Positions 38,435 to 46,898 of a stretch of DNA of 64,000 bases are shown one piece after another. Position numbers and translations under genes: made by a program. The notes under the pieces are model-generated. The model saw only the letters and a program-made list of their open reading frames with translations. It ran no database searches and was not told where the DNA came from. Origin of the DNA: Alteraurantiacibacter hainanensis. GTDB lineage: Bacteria > Pseudomonadota > Alphaproteobacteria > Sphingomonadales > Sphingomonadaceae. The stretch covers positions 434,001-498,000 of the forward strand of contig NZ_JAZAPB010000002.1 of NCBI RefSeq assembly GCF_036321025.1. Reading direction: 5' to 3'. The stretch's first letter is position 1; every line of letters starts with the position of its first letter.

Positions 38435-39119
38435 TCTCTTGGGTTTAGCAACTTCCGAACAATTCGGAGTCCGAGCCAGCAGAGAACCAATGTCCGCGCA
38501 GTTCGTAACCCATGCCTGTCCGCAAGAAGAACCGTCTGCGACTGCGGCTCACACTCCCTCCATTGCACTTTGCCAATATCGACCATCTTACGGAAAGGAA
38601 AATCGCCAAACCCATTCTGACGGACATACGCCTGATGCTCTGGCTAAGGCTGCGTGTGCGGTCCCGCGACATACGGTGGCAACCAGGCAGCCGACGCCCC
38701 ACAGTCGTTTGACTTGGTCTCATCCATAGGTGCAATATCAACCCAGTAAATAAGTTTCGTGCGAAGGACCGCATATATCGAAGGATGGGTAAGGGCCGCG
38801 AAAATATGAAGACTAATTCAGCCTTCTGCCGTCCGTGAACATCGAGGATGCCCCAGCGTGTGCTTCAATCCCCACCATAATGCTGCTCCCAATCCGGCAA
38901 GTAGCTGTCGAGCGTTTTGTACCCAGCAATGAATTCGTCGACTTCCTCGACGATGGGGTCGGCCATTCCGCTTCGAATTTCGCCCAGATATGAGAGTCCA
39001 GCGCATTGGGTGCACTTCTCATGATAACACCTTTGCAATAGATACGATCAGTTACGCGAAAGCCACTTCCTCACAGTGTCATACTGAATATACCGATCCA
39101 GTCATGATTGGAGATCTAA
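38435..39119. other. 685 bp without a confident gene
   Basis: ORFs on both strands are short and lack family signals. One minus-strand frame, open from about 39042 down to a stop at 38865, reads with a Cys-rich start (HEKCTQCAGL) and then an acidic tail from an ATG at 38966 (33 codons ending DWEQHYGGD). It may be a tiny gene or a remnant. Nothing else stands out. Confidence 0.3.
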
Positions 39120-39269
39120 ATGGCAGGGCGGCGCCGGCAACCATCTGGTGGAGGGCTGGGAACAGCCCTCGTCGTTATAGCGTCCTTCGGCGCAATGGTT
39201 GTGGCGTTCCTAATTGGTGCGCCGCAAGAGTTCGGCGAATGGGTAGTGGGCTTTCTGATGCCGCAGTGA
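39120..39269 (+). CDS. Small single-span membrane protein
   Basis: 49 residues from an ATG with GGAG eight bases upstream. The protein has a basic N-terminus (MAGRRRQPSGGG), one hydrophobic span (TALVVIASFGAMVVAFLIGA) and a short tail ending WVVGFLMPQ. Inside-positive topology suggests a cytoplasmic N-terminus. No family is recognised, and it stands alone in an otherwise degenerate stretch. Confidence 0.5.
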   Translation: MAGRRRQPSGGGLGTALVVIASFGAMVVAFLIGAPQEFGEWVVGFLMPQ

Positions 39270-39680
39270 TGTAAGGCGCTCGGCTTTGTGAAAGTCGCAT
39301 TCGCAAAGAGAGGTGCGCCTCTTCAGCTCTCCGATATGTCAGTTTCAGCTAACACCAACACAATCTCCGGCGCTAAATTCCGCAGCTCGATCAGCGCAAG
39401 ATAGGCATCGCCGCGTACCTGAAATAGTCGCTTTCAACGCGGGCCTCCGGAAACGTTTTGCAGCGATAAAACGCGACCGCACACGGTACGCCAGATCCTT
39501 GCTCATGGTTTGCACCTCACGGACCAGACGAGGGCAGAAAGAATGTCACCAAAGCTGCCAAAGCCGGGATTGCGGCAGGATTGAGAACGAAGATAGCCAC
39601 CTCAAATTCGTTGTGAGGCGGCTGTATGTTCACATTTTGCTCCGTCCATGACAGGGTAACATTTCGTAGGATTTAGTAGT
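39270..39680. other. Degenerate, poorly coding stretch
   Basis: No intact gene. Between about 39320 and 39510 the minus strand gives plausible peptide runs in different frames (MSKDLAYRVRSRF in one, GDAYLALIELRNLAPEIVLV in another), as expected of a frameshifted remnant. The family is not identified. Confidence 0.3.
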
Positions 39681-39911
39681 TCAAGGCTGAATCTGCGTCG
39701 TCGAGATAATTATCGGCTTCGCTTGCATAGTCTGCGGCCTCTCCTGCCGAATATCTATCTGCTGGCGCAACGCCTCCGCCTGGTGGAGCACCTGCCCGCT
39801 TGAAGCACAGGTGTCGCCCTCGCTAAGCCGCTGGGCCTCATCGGTAATCACCGCCAGCGGAGTGCGCAGGGAATGGGCGAGGCTGCCTGCCTGTGTTTTA
39901 CAGGCTGCTTC
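39681..39911 (-). pseudogene. Histidine kinase fragment (HisKA H-box)
   Basis: This short minus-strand open frame encodes SLAHSLRTPLAVITDEAQRLS followed by VLHQAEALRQQID, the phospho-acceptor helix of PhoQ-type sensor kinases (H-S-L-R-T-P-L). It is closed upstream by a TAA and loses similarity after the second helix; no sensor, N, G1 or G2 boxes are present. It is clearly the remains of a larger gene. Confidence 0.65.
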
Positions 39912-40129
39912 TTATAGCGTCTTATGACGAGCCATGGAAAATGGTGGGCGCGCTTTTACCCTTCCCCATCTAAACAACTCGATTTTACCCAAAATCTCCT
40001 CCTAGTGCACACGCGTTATTCAAGTAATGTCACTCTCTCGACGAAATGTTGCGACGAGTGCGCATCTCTCTTGCAGAAGTGGCGTTATCGCACGTGTTTG
40101 GACTGGCATGTTATGCTATCTGATAGTCA

Positions 40130-40723
40130 ATGGAACTCCATGGCCCCTCAGATGTCGCCCGATTTCTTGCCGATGAAGAAGCTGCCCAGAATGCGCTTGC
40201 GGAACTCCGGTGGCCGAATGGCCAGGTTGCGTGCCCGTTTTGCGATGGTGGTGAGAAGAAGAAGGTCTGGGAGACATGCTACGAGAGTCTGCCCTCGGGT
40301 AAAAAAACGTTTCGCCGACAGTGGAAATGCGCCGCCTGTTGCAAAAAATTTTCGGTAACAAGTAGGACGATTTTCGATAAATCGCGAATTTCAATCGGCA
40401 AGTGGTTCCACGCGATCAATATTATGTGCGTCGACAAAAAAGGCCTGAATTCGGCACAGCTCGCTCGGGAATTGCACGTGAGATACAAATCGGCCTGGTT
40501 CATGCTTCATCGTCTGCGCCAGGCGATGCTCCAAGAACCCCTTGCCTCGATACTCTCCCGACGTGACAGTCTCGCTGAAACGGATTATCGACGGGTTTCA
40601 TTCCATGGACTGAGCCTGAAGGACGCCTTGATCGGGCTGTTGGCTATTCCTGATCCTTACGCCACAAAGCTTAAGTACGTGGAGGATAAGAACAAGAAGG
40701 CCTCGCCTCCGGTCGAACTGTAA
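40130..40723 (+). CDS. Transposase-derived zinc-ribbon protein (IS1595-like N-terminus, no DDE domain)
   Basis: 197 residues. The first 130 look like the N-terminus of IS1595/ISXO2-type transposases: a zinc ribbon with CPFCDGGE and WKCAACCKKFSVTSRTIFDKS, then SIGKWFHAINIMCVDKKGLNSAQLARELHV and SAWFMLHRLRQAM. The catalytic DDE domain that should follow is replaced by about 60 residues ending SFHGLSLKDALIGLLAIPDP and a Lys-rich tail. It could be a truncated transposase or a domesticated DNA-binding protein. No terminal inverted repeats were found. Confidence 0.6.
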   Translation: MELHGPSDVARFLADEEAAQNALAELRWPNGQVACPFCDGGEKKKVWETCYESLPSGKKTFRRQWKCAACCKKFSVTSRTIFDKSRISIGKWFHAINIMCVDKKGLNSAQLARELHVRYKSAWFMLHRLRQAMLQEPLASILSRRDSLAETDYRRVSFHGLSLKDALIGLLAIPDPYATKLKYVEDKNKKASPPVEL

Positions 40724-41153
40724 GGAGGTTGACCTACTTTCGTCGACCTGCAGTCGAAATGCGAAAAGTAGATGGGCTTCCGCCCATATCGGCTTTAGCG
40801 GCTATGTTAATAGCCCAGGCGTGCATCCAGGCCCGCTTTTCGAAACTGTCGCATGGGCGACAAACTCAGGGTAGGAGTAGCTAAGCCATCCGCTCGAAAG
40901 CCCAAGGGGCCTACCCCTCTGATCCTAGTGCAACTTTCCCGGCGGCCTTGTGTGTAAGTTCCTCTTTCGGGCTTGCCATTCGAGCCCGAGCGCTATTCCA
41001 AAATTCTCTCCGGACCTCCGCTCGAGATGGCCGGAGCTAACTCTCTACCTTTCCATTTCCGGGTTTCGACTGATCAACGGTGTATCTCCTCTAATCGAGC
41101 ACAATGTCTCAGAGGAGACACGAATTGACGCGCACGGCCACTGGGCGCAGCGT
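40724..41153. other. Non-coding stretch with small inverted repeats
   Basis: No supported gene. ATGGGC-TTCC-GCCCAT at 40772-40787 is a perfect 6-bp inverted repeat, and GTCGC-ATGG-GCGAC near 40847-40860 is a second short one. Neither has a T-run. Their role is unknown. Confidence 0.35.
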
Positions 41154-41414
41154 TCTGCATGTGAACTAGAAATTGTCTCGCTGATAGCGTGCGGTAAGAA
41201 CAGTCGGCAAATTAGCGATTTGTTGGATGTCATGTCGAACCTCGCGATACAAGCGAGGCACGAACTTGCATATCTAAGGGCTGGCGGACCTCGCCAGCAA
41301 AATCCCTTTTCAGTACTCTTTGTCACTTTTCGTAGAGATGCGCCTGCTAGGATAATTGCGGGCAATCATTCACGCCGAAAGAGAGGCGGCATAAGCACTC
41401 GGCCGCATCTCTAA
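41154..41414 (+). pseudogene. Possible LuxR-type HTH remnant
   Basis: The frame encodes ACELEIVSLIACGKNSRQISDLLDV, close to the LuxR/FixJ HTH pattern EREVLxLIAxGxSNxxIAxxL, then a poor match over the recognition helix and a basic tail. There is no good start codon in frame near the domain; a GAGGAG at 41111 precedes an ATT. It may be decayed or use an unusual start. Confidence 0.35.
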
Positions 41415-41490
41415 CGTTTGCGCGGGCTTTCCCCTTTCGACGTGTTCGCATTTGCGCGTCTGTTGTGCAACAGTGACTGCCAGCGATATG

Positions 41491-41520
41491 GCCATTTCAT
41501 ATGATGCCATTTCATATGAT
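41491..41520 (+). repeat. Perfect tandem duplication of a 15-mer
   Basis: GCCATTTCATATGAT occurs twice back to back, ending 26 nt before the ATG of the small gene at 41547. Each copy contains the palindrome CATATG. It could be an operator or simple replication slippage. Confidence 0.8.
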
Positions 41521-41546
41521 GTGACTTGAGGGAGGATAGGGGGTTC

Positions 41547-41780
41547 ATGGCAAATCTCGGGACTTTGGTAGGCTGGACGAGCCGCGATCTGGAAAATAGC
41601 ATCGGACTAACCCTCGAGTGTTTCGACTCGTTGGGTAAACATCATGGCGACCCAAATACATATCGGTTGCTGATGACTCCTCAGCAAGCAGCGATCCTCG
41701 GCAATCATTTGATACAAATTTCGGGGCAGACTGCTGCTTCAAGAAGTGACCGCTCGTGGATTACGCGCCTATTCGGATAG
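41547..41780 (+). CDS. Small hypothetical protein
   Basis: 77 residues from an ATG preceded by GGGAGGA at suitable distance. The sequence (MANLGTLVGWTSRDLENS...MTPQQAAILGNHLIQISGQT) is soluble, with a predicted helical C-terminal half. The segment resembling LTPQQAxxLGNxLI is seen in small sphingomonad proteins of unknown role. It stands alone in the accessory region with tandem 15-mers upstream. Confidence 0.6.
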   Translation: MANLGTLVGWTSRDLENSIGLTLECFDSLGKHHGDPNTYRLLMTPQQAAILGNHLIQISGQTAASRSDRSWITRLFG

Positions 41781-42093
41781 GCTTTTTGCTATTCCCCGGG
41801 CGGCGACGGCCTTGGCTCGGTGTTCTAATCGATCGCCTGTTTCATCGAGACGATTGGGATCCCTTTTGTCCACGCGAATTCGGCCCTGGCGAGCATACGA
41901 AACCTCGTTCGGCTGAATCCATTAATCGCGCCCGAGGCGCCATTCACATATTGTGCAGTTGCAATACCGGGCCAGCCATGCAACTGAGCGATTTCGAAAA
42001 AGTCTGCCCATGCTTCGGTTTGGAACCTATTGCCGTTGGGTTCTTTGCACGGGTGGCACATAGTTTTCTGAACGGGTCATCGGAGTTGAATCG
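41781..42093. other. 313-bp interval, nothing supported
   Basis: Overlapping open frames exist on both strands (plus from 41756; minus 41825-42061), neither with a clear ribosome binding site or recognisable family. Presumably it includes the promoter of the 42094 gene. Confidence 0.35.
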
Positions 42094-42564
42094 ATGAAAG
42101 CGCTGAGACAAATTTCCTTCGCCTGCCTCACTGCAGCTGGCCTCATCGGTGTTGCCGGTATGGCGTCAGCACAGTCACAAGGGCAGGGGCAGGGGCGTGA
42201 TAACGCGCAGGGACCGGTTTGCACTGTCACGGTCGAGCGAGATCAGCCCAGCGGGGTTTTTGATGTTACGCGCCAAGAATTTGAAGACGGGTCTTGCAAC
42301 TGCTTTATCTACACCGGTCCTCAGACGCAGCGTGACAATGTCGAGGCTCAGGTCGCCAATGTAGTCAGAACTCAGCGTTGTCCTGCCGCACGACCCATGT
42401 CCGTTCAAGGGCCGGGCCCGGGTCCAGTTGCCGGTGCAAGCAATTTCAGAGTCGCCAACCCTCTGGTTCCGATTGTCCTGTTCGCGGGTGCGGGAGCAGG
42501 TATCATTATTGGTATCGAAAACGACGATGGTGACGATGATGGCGACGTGGGTGTGAGTCCCTGA
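42094..42564 (+). CDS. Small exported protein at the start of the exopolysaccharide locus
   Basis: 156 residues. A signal peptide (ISFACLTAAGLIGVAGMASAQ) is followed by a Gly/Gln-rich stretch, a Cys-containing central region (QEFEDGSCNCFIYTGPQ), a hydrophobic segment (NPLVPIVLFAGAGAGIIIGI) and an acidic tail of Asp and Gly. No known domain. The pattern suggests an envelope protein with a C-terminal anchor. It precedes the wza-like gene by 247 bp. Confidence 0.65.
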   Translation: MKALRQISFACLTAAGLIGVAGMASAQSQGQGQGRDNAQGPVCTVTVERDQPSGVFDVTRQEFEDGSCNCFIYTGPQTQRDNVEAQVANVVRTQRCPAARPMSVQGPGPGPVAGASNFRVANPLVPIVLFAGAGAGIIIGIENDDGDDDGDVGVSP

Positions 42565-42811
42565 TCAGTTGATCCTAGCCATGACGTAAGTCACGGTGGT
42601 CGTGGGCGGCAGCAAAGCTAAGTTGATGCCGTGCACGCAATAGTTTGAATCAGTTATTGAAGCTCTCTGGTGTGGCATGTGGCAGGGTCTGTCGCATGCT
42701 GCTCCGTGTTAACACTTAGACTGCTGTTTTGTTGTCACTTATGAGCACAATCGGGGTTGCGGTACGCGGCATTGTGGGCAAAGCCGCAACGAGGTCTACG
42801 GAGAAGTTGCA

Positions 42812-43525
42812 ATGATTCAGAGCGCCCTGGGAAAGTTGGTAAATCCGGTCCTCTGGCTTGCTTTGGCGGGGCCGGTCCTCTTGGGCGGATGTGCCGGCAG
42901 CAGAAGCGATTACGTGTCTTATGACCGTACGGGGTTCGGAGCACCCGACGCTCCGTCCGTCTCCCGAGTGGCTACAGATTACCGTATTGCGCCGCTCGAT
43001 AAGCTGACGATCAACGTGTTTCAGGTGGAGCAGTTGTCAGGGGAGTACCAGGTCGACCTGACGGGTAACATTGCCATGCCACTGGTTGGCAATGTTGCGG
43101 CTGCCGATATGACGACTGCTGAGCTCCAGCGCCATCTCTCTTCGGTTCTCTCGGAGGACTACCTGCGAAATCCCGATGTGACCGTCGGTATCCTAGAGGC
43201 TACAGGCAGCTCCATCACGATCGAAGGTTCGATCAATAATCCGGGCATTTATCCGACGTTCGGCGATGTGACGCTTATCCAGGCGGTGGCAATGGGCGGC
43301 GGTCTCGACGATAATGCAAATCCACGCACGGTCGTCGTATTCCGCCAAATCGATGGCCAGCGAATGGCCGCGGGCTTCGACCTGACGTCGATACGACGTG
43401 GGGAAGAGCCCGATCCCCAAATCTACCGCGGCGACATTATTGTCGTAGATGGTTCGAGGACACGCGAGAACTGGCGTACCATTATCCAATCGGTGCCGAT
43501 TCTCAGCCTGTTCCGGCCGATCTGA
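42812..43525 (+). CDS. Wza-type polysaccharide export lipoprotein
   Basis: 237 residues. Lipobox VLLGGC is followed by a poly-export domain (DYRIAPLDKLTINVFQVEQLSGEYQVD) and a SLBB-like beta-grasp region (ITIEGSINNPGIYPTFGDVTLIQAVAMGGG), here noted by its parts GDVTLIQAVAMGGG and NNPGIYP. It forms the outer membrane/periplasmic channel for capsule or exopolysaccharide. It is shorter than E. coli Wza and probably lacks the large C-terminal barrel. The Wzc-like partner follows after 11 nt. Confidence 0.9.
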   Translation: MIQSALGKLVNPVLWLALAGPVLLGGCAGSRSDYVSYDRTGFGAPDAPSVSRVATDYRIAPLDKLTINVFQVEQLSGEYQVDLTGNIAMPLVGNVAAADMTTAELQRHLSSVLSEDYLRNPDVTVGILEATGSSITIEGSINNPGIYPTFGDVTLIQAVAMGGGLDDNANPRTVVVFRQIDGQRMAAGFDLTSIRRGEEPDPQIYRGDIIVVDGSRTRENWRTIIQSVPILSLFRPI

Positions 43526-43536
43526 GGACGTAAATC

Positions 43537-45765
43537 TTGAACCATCCCCAAGCCCTCGACAATGGACGGGACGGCCATGCCCCGGCCCACCGTCGCCTCC
43601 ACGAAGTTCGTGAACCCGAGTACTACCCGCACGAAGAATTAGATGATGAGCTGCCGGCAATCTCGATTGGCGAGATCGCGTCCATCTTATGGGCAAGGAA
43701 GCTCTGGCTGATCGCAGCGGGTCTGCTGGGGTTGCTTGCCGCGCTCGCATATTCCCTTAGCCAGACGCCTCTCTACAGGTCTACCGCGACAATCGAGCTC
43801 AATCCCCCGACCGTACCAATCCTTTCAGGTGGCGCGGCGTCGGCAGAAGAGATGGTGGTCCCTGCGACGGATTGGGAGTTTCGCGAAACTCAGATTGGTA
43901 TCTTGCGCAGCCGCGCCCTTGCGGAGCGGGTCGTGCGAGAACTCGGGTTGATTTCCGAGAGTGAGAGCACCGGAAGAGAGGGGTCAAGTGTTTCTTCTGC
44001 AGCTGGAGCCATTGCGACGAGTCTGACTGTTCAGCCCGAAGCCAATAGCCGGCTCATTGCTTTATCCTATGTCAGCCCCGAGCCCACAGAAGCTGCTCGA
44101 CTCGCGAATGCTTTCGCAACGTCGTACATTCAATTGACGCTTGACCGAAAATACGAAGCCACAATCGCTGCTCGCGACTTTCTCGAAGAGCGGATCGCTA
44201 CCGTGCGCGACGAGGTCAATCGAGCTGAGCGCGAGCTTGTCGACTATGCGCAGGCTAACGGTATCGTGTTGCTAGGCGGGCAAGGCGAGGACGGCGAAGG
44301 GGGTGGGGGCAGCCTTACAAGTAACTCTCTTACGTCCCTCAACTCGGCTCTGGCGGCCGCTCAGCAGAAGCGCATCACGGCAGAACAACGGTACCGTCAA
44401 GCTGGTTCCATCGGCGAGGTGAATGCGAGCACAGCGCAATTGCGTCAGGAACTCGCAAGCCTCCAGGCGGAATACGAAGAAAAATCAACGTATCTCCAGG
44501 AGAGTTTCCCCGACATGGTGCGTTTGCGCACCAGAATTGAAGAACTCAACCGTCAGATCTCTTCAGAAACCTCTCGTTCTGTCGCTGCCCTTCGCGCTGA
44601 ATACCAGGCCGCCCTTGCTGAGGAAAACTCGCTCAGGTCGCGCGTTTCCCAGCTCAGTTCAGCGGCTCTGAACGAGCAGGAAGATTCGATTCAGTACAAC
44701 ATTTTGCAGAGGGAACTCGATACCAACCGCGCGTTGTATGATGCACTTCTCTCTCGCTACAACGAGGTCAGCGTTGCGTCAGGTATCGGCTCCGCGCAGG
44801 CTGCTGTCGTTGATAGTGCTCAGGTTCCCTCAGCGCCGTTCTCTCCGAACACGCTTCGCAATTCTGTTTTGGGATTGCTGCTGGGCCTGGCAATGGGGGC
44901 GGGATTGGCAATCCTATGGGATCGTTTTACGAATACGATCAAGACCAAGGACGACGTCAAGAACAAGCTAAATCTTCCTGCGCTTGGGGCGATTCCGAAA
45001 AAGGAAAAGAATGCCGACCTGAGCGACGAGCTAGCGGATCAGCATTCGGATATCTACGAATCCTACGCCAACCTTCGGACGACATTGCAGCTTTCGACTG
45101 CTGGTGGATTCCCGCGGACGCTTCTGGTTACAAGCTCGAATCCCGAGGAAGGAAAGTCCACCACGGCCTACAGTTTGTCGCTGCAACTGGCGACCATGGG
45201 TAAGCGGGTACTTCTCATTGATGCCGATATGCGCAAGCCAACCTTCTCGGTAGATCAGCATTCCGAACTCGGCCTCGCCTCGTTGCTTACTTCAGGCGGT
45301 TCAGCTCGCGACCACCTGCTGCGGACATCGCAGGAAACCATGTACCTTATGCCGAGCGGGCCAATACCGCCCAACCCCGCGAACATCATCCGACCCGGCC
45401 GGCTCAGGCAGATCTTTGAGGAGCTTGAGGTTCATTTCGATGCTATCGTCGTCGATGCGCCGCCTACGCTTGGGTTTGCCGACGCCCTCCTTCTTGGTTC
45501 CGTGTGCCATGGGACGTTGTTTACTGTCGAAAGCGGAACGACACGGACGCGCGCTGCTCTTACGGCTTTGAATCAACTGCAGATGTCGGGTGTCCGTCTA
45601 CTCGGTGCGGTCTTGACCAAGGCGCCTCTCTCGGCAGAGGATTACAGCTACAGCTATCGATACTATCGACAGGCTGTAACGGAGAATAGCGGGCGTCGAG
45701 GCCTAATCGACTCCTTGTCCGAGAATGACGAAACTGGCGGTAAATGGCAAAAGGCCGATTTGTAG
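43537..45765 (+). CDS. Wzc-type chain-length determinant fused to tyrosine autokinase
   Basis: 742 residues from a TTG start preceded by GAGGA. It has Wzz domains with two membrane segments (about 55-75 and 440-460), long coiled-coil periplasmic helices, and a BY-kinase domain with Walker A SNPEEGKSTTAYSLS (about 530-545), Walker A' VLLIDADMRKP and Walker B IVVDAPPTLGFADA. The C-terminus has the Tyr cluster EDYSYSYRYYRQ, the usual autophosphorylation site. It controls polymer length and export with the Wza-like protein. Confidence 0.92.
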   Translation: MNHPQALDNGRDGHAPAHRRLHEVREPEYYPHEELDDELPAISIGEIASILWARKLWLIAAGLLGLLAALAYSLSQTPLYRSTATIELNPPTVPILSGGAASAEEMVVPATDWEFRETQIGILRSRALAERVVRELGLISESESTGREGSSVSSAAGAIATSLTVQPEANSRLIALSYVSPEPTEAARLANAFATSYIQLTLDRKYEATIAARDFLEERIATVRDEVNRAERELVDYAQANGIVLLGGQGEDGEGGGGSLTSNSLTSLNSALAAAQQKRITAEQRYRQAGSIGEVNASTAQLRQELASLQAEYEEKSTYLQESFPDMVRLRTRIEELNRQISSETSRSVAALRAEYQAALAEENSLRSRVSQLSSAALNEQEDSIQYNILQRELDTNRALYDALLSRYNEVSVASGIGSAQAAVVDSAQVPSAPFSPNTLRNSVLGLLLGLAMGAGLAILWDRFTNTIKTKDDVKNKLNLPALGAIPKKEKNADLSDELADQHSDIYESYANLRTTLQLSTAGGFPRTLLVTSSNPEEGKSTTAYSLSLQLATMGKRVLLIDADMRKPTFSVDQHSELGLASLLTSGGSARDHLLRTSQETMYLMPSGPIPPNPANIIRPGRLRQIFEELEVHFDAIVVDAPPTLGFADALLLGSVCHGTLFTVESGTTRTRAALTALNQLQMSGVRLLGAVLTKAPLSAEDYSYSYRYYRQAVTENSGRRGLIDSLSENDETGGKWQKADL

Positions 45766-46898
45766 TCAGCGCCCTCGGTGTTGTGGTACTGGCCTACGTT
45801 AGCGTACTTTCGCTTCTGTGGAACATCGAGCATCGTGTGCCATCCTGGGCAATACCGGGGACTATCAGTTTTCATCCACAGCTAGTTCTCGATGACGCCA
45901 CACTCTCTTTTCGAAGAAGCGGGGCTCAGCTGGGAAATGTCGATCTCGCAAAGGTAAGATCGGCTTCATCTCTCGCGCCACTGGAGGATGAACCGTTCAG
46001 TCTCCTGGCGGCTGAGCGCTTGGCGGCGGGCGATATCGCCAAGGCAGAGGATCTGCTTCGCATTGCCGTCAGACGTAATCCACGTTCGCGGGTAGCCCGC
46101 GCTCAGCTACTTGAACTTCTCGCTCGACAGGGGAATGTTGGTGAAACTGTAGAACAGGCGGAAGTTCTATATCGTCTAGTGCCCAGTCAACGACAAGTCC
46201 TACGCGATACTTTGGTATACCTTGCAAGTCTCCCCGCCACTCGGCAAGAGACAATCGAAGCGATTTCGGACGATGCCCATAAGAGAGAGGTTATCCAAGG
46301 ACTCGCGCGCTCGGGCGCGAGCGCTTCCATGCTGATCGAGACGCTGGATGCTTTCGGCCAGTTCGATGTTGGCAATTCCCCGACAGATTTTCAGTCCTCG
46401 ATCACGCAACCCTTGGTCAACGCAGGCGACTGGCAGGGCGCCCGGCGCCTCTGGAGCGTGTTTCATCCCGAAGCCTTTGCCACCGCTCCGTTGCTCCGTG
46501 ATCCCGACTTCACGGGCGAGTATCCTCCGCCCTTTGGCTGGGAAGTCCGGCGGGACCGCAACGGTTATGCGGAGTTGGGTGATTTTGGCCTAGAGGGCGA
46601 AGGCTACGGTCGTCGCAGATCCTTGCTAACCCGCCAATACACCATCCTCGAGCAGGGAGACTATCGTCTGAGGATACAGAGCGAGGTCATTGGTCGAGGC
46701 TTGCAGATCGAGGTAGCCTGTCCGAACCTGGGCAATATTGCAGAGGAAACCCTGTCCGAGCGCATTCATGTTGTGGAATTTCGCGTTCCCCAGCAATGTG
46801 CTCTTGTCGAGATAGGCCTCTACGGCAGGCCGACAGATCCCCCGACTCCTTCGCCATTTCGAATAAGGCAAGTGTCGCTCGAGCGCAGCGCTGGCTGA
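45744..46898 (+). CDS. Membrane-anchored TPR-like protein of the exopolysaccharide locus
   Basis: 384 residues, overlapping the kinase gene by 22 nt. One N-terminal membrane segment (VVSALGVVVLAYVSVLSLLW) precedes helical repeats resembling tetratricopeptides (LLAAERLAAGDIAKAEDLLRIAVRRNP, seen around residues 85-110) and a C-terminal beta-rich domain ending SPFRIRQVSLER. It may be a scaffold for polymer assembly. No enzyme motif is seen. Confidence 0.75.
   Translation: MAKGRFVVSALGVVVLAYVSVLSLLWNIEHRVPSWAIPGTISFHPQLVLDDATLSFRRSGAQLGNVDLAKVRSASSLAPLEDEPFSLLAAERLAAGDIAKAEDLLRIAVRRNPRSRVARAQLLELLARQGNVGETVEQAEVLYRLVPSQRQVLRDTLVYLASLPATRQETIEAISDDAHKREVIQGLARSGASASMLIETLDAFGQFDVGNSPTDFQSSITQPLVNAGDWQGARRLWSVFHPEAFATAPLLRDPDFTGEYPPPFGWEVRRDRNGYAELGDFGLEGEGYGRRRSLLTRQYTILEQGDYRLRIQSEVIGRGLQIEVACPNLGNIAEETLSERIHVVEFRVPQQCALVEIGLYGRPTDPPTPSPFRIRQVSLERSAG

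Noticed and set aside
38435..42093. CRISPR array or long repeat in the low-coding region
   Set aside because: Only one tandem 15-mer pair and short inverted repeats were seen; no spaced direct repeats.
41756..42097. Plus-strand 113-codon ORF and opposing minus-strand ORF 41825-42061
   Set aside because: Both lack a ribosome binding site and family signal; each is plausible only as chance open frame.
42670..42700. Sigma-54 promoter upstream of the wza-like gene (TGGCAGGGTCTGTCGC)
   Set aside because: The GG-to-GC spacing is 11 rather than 10 and the -12 element is poor.
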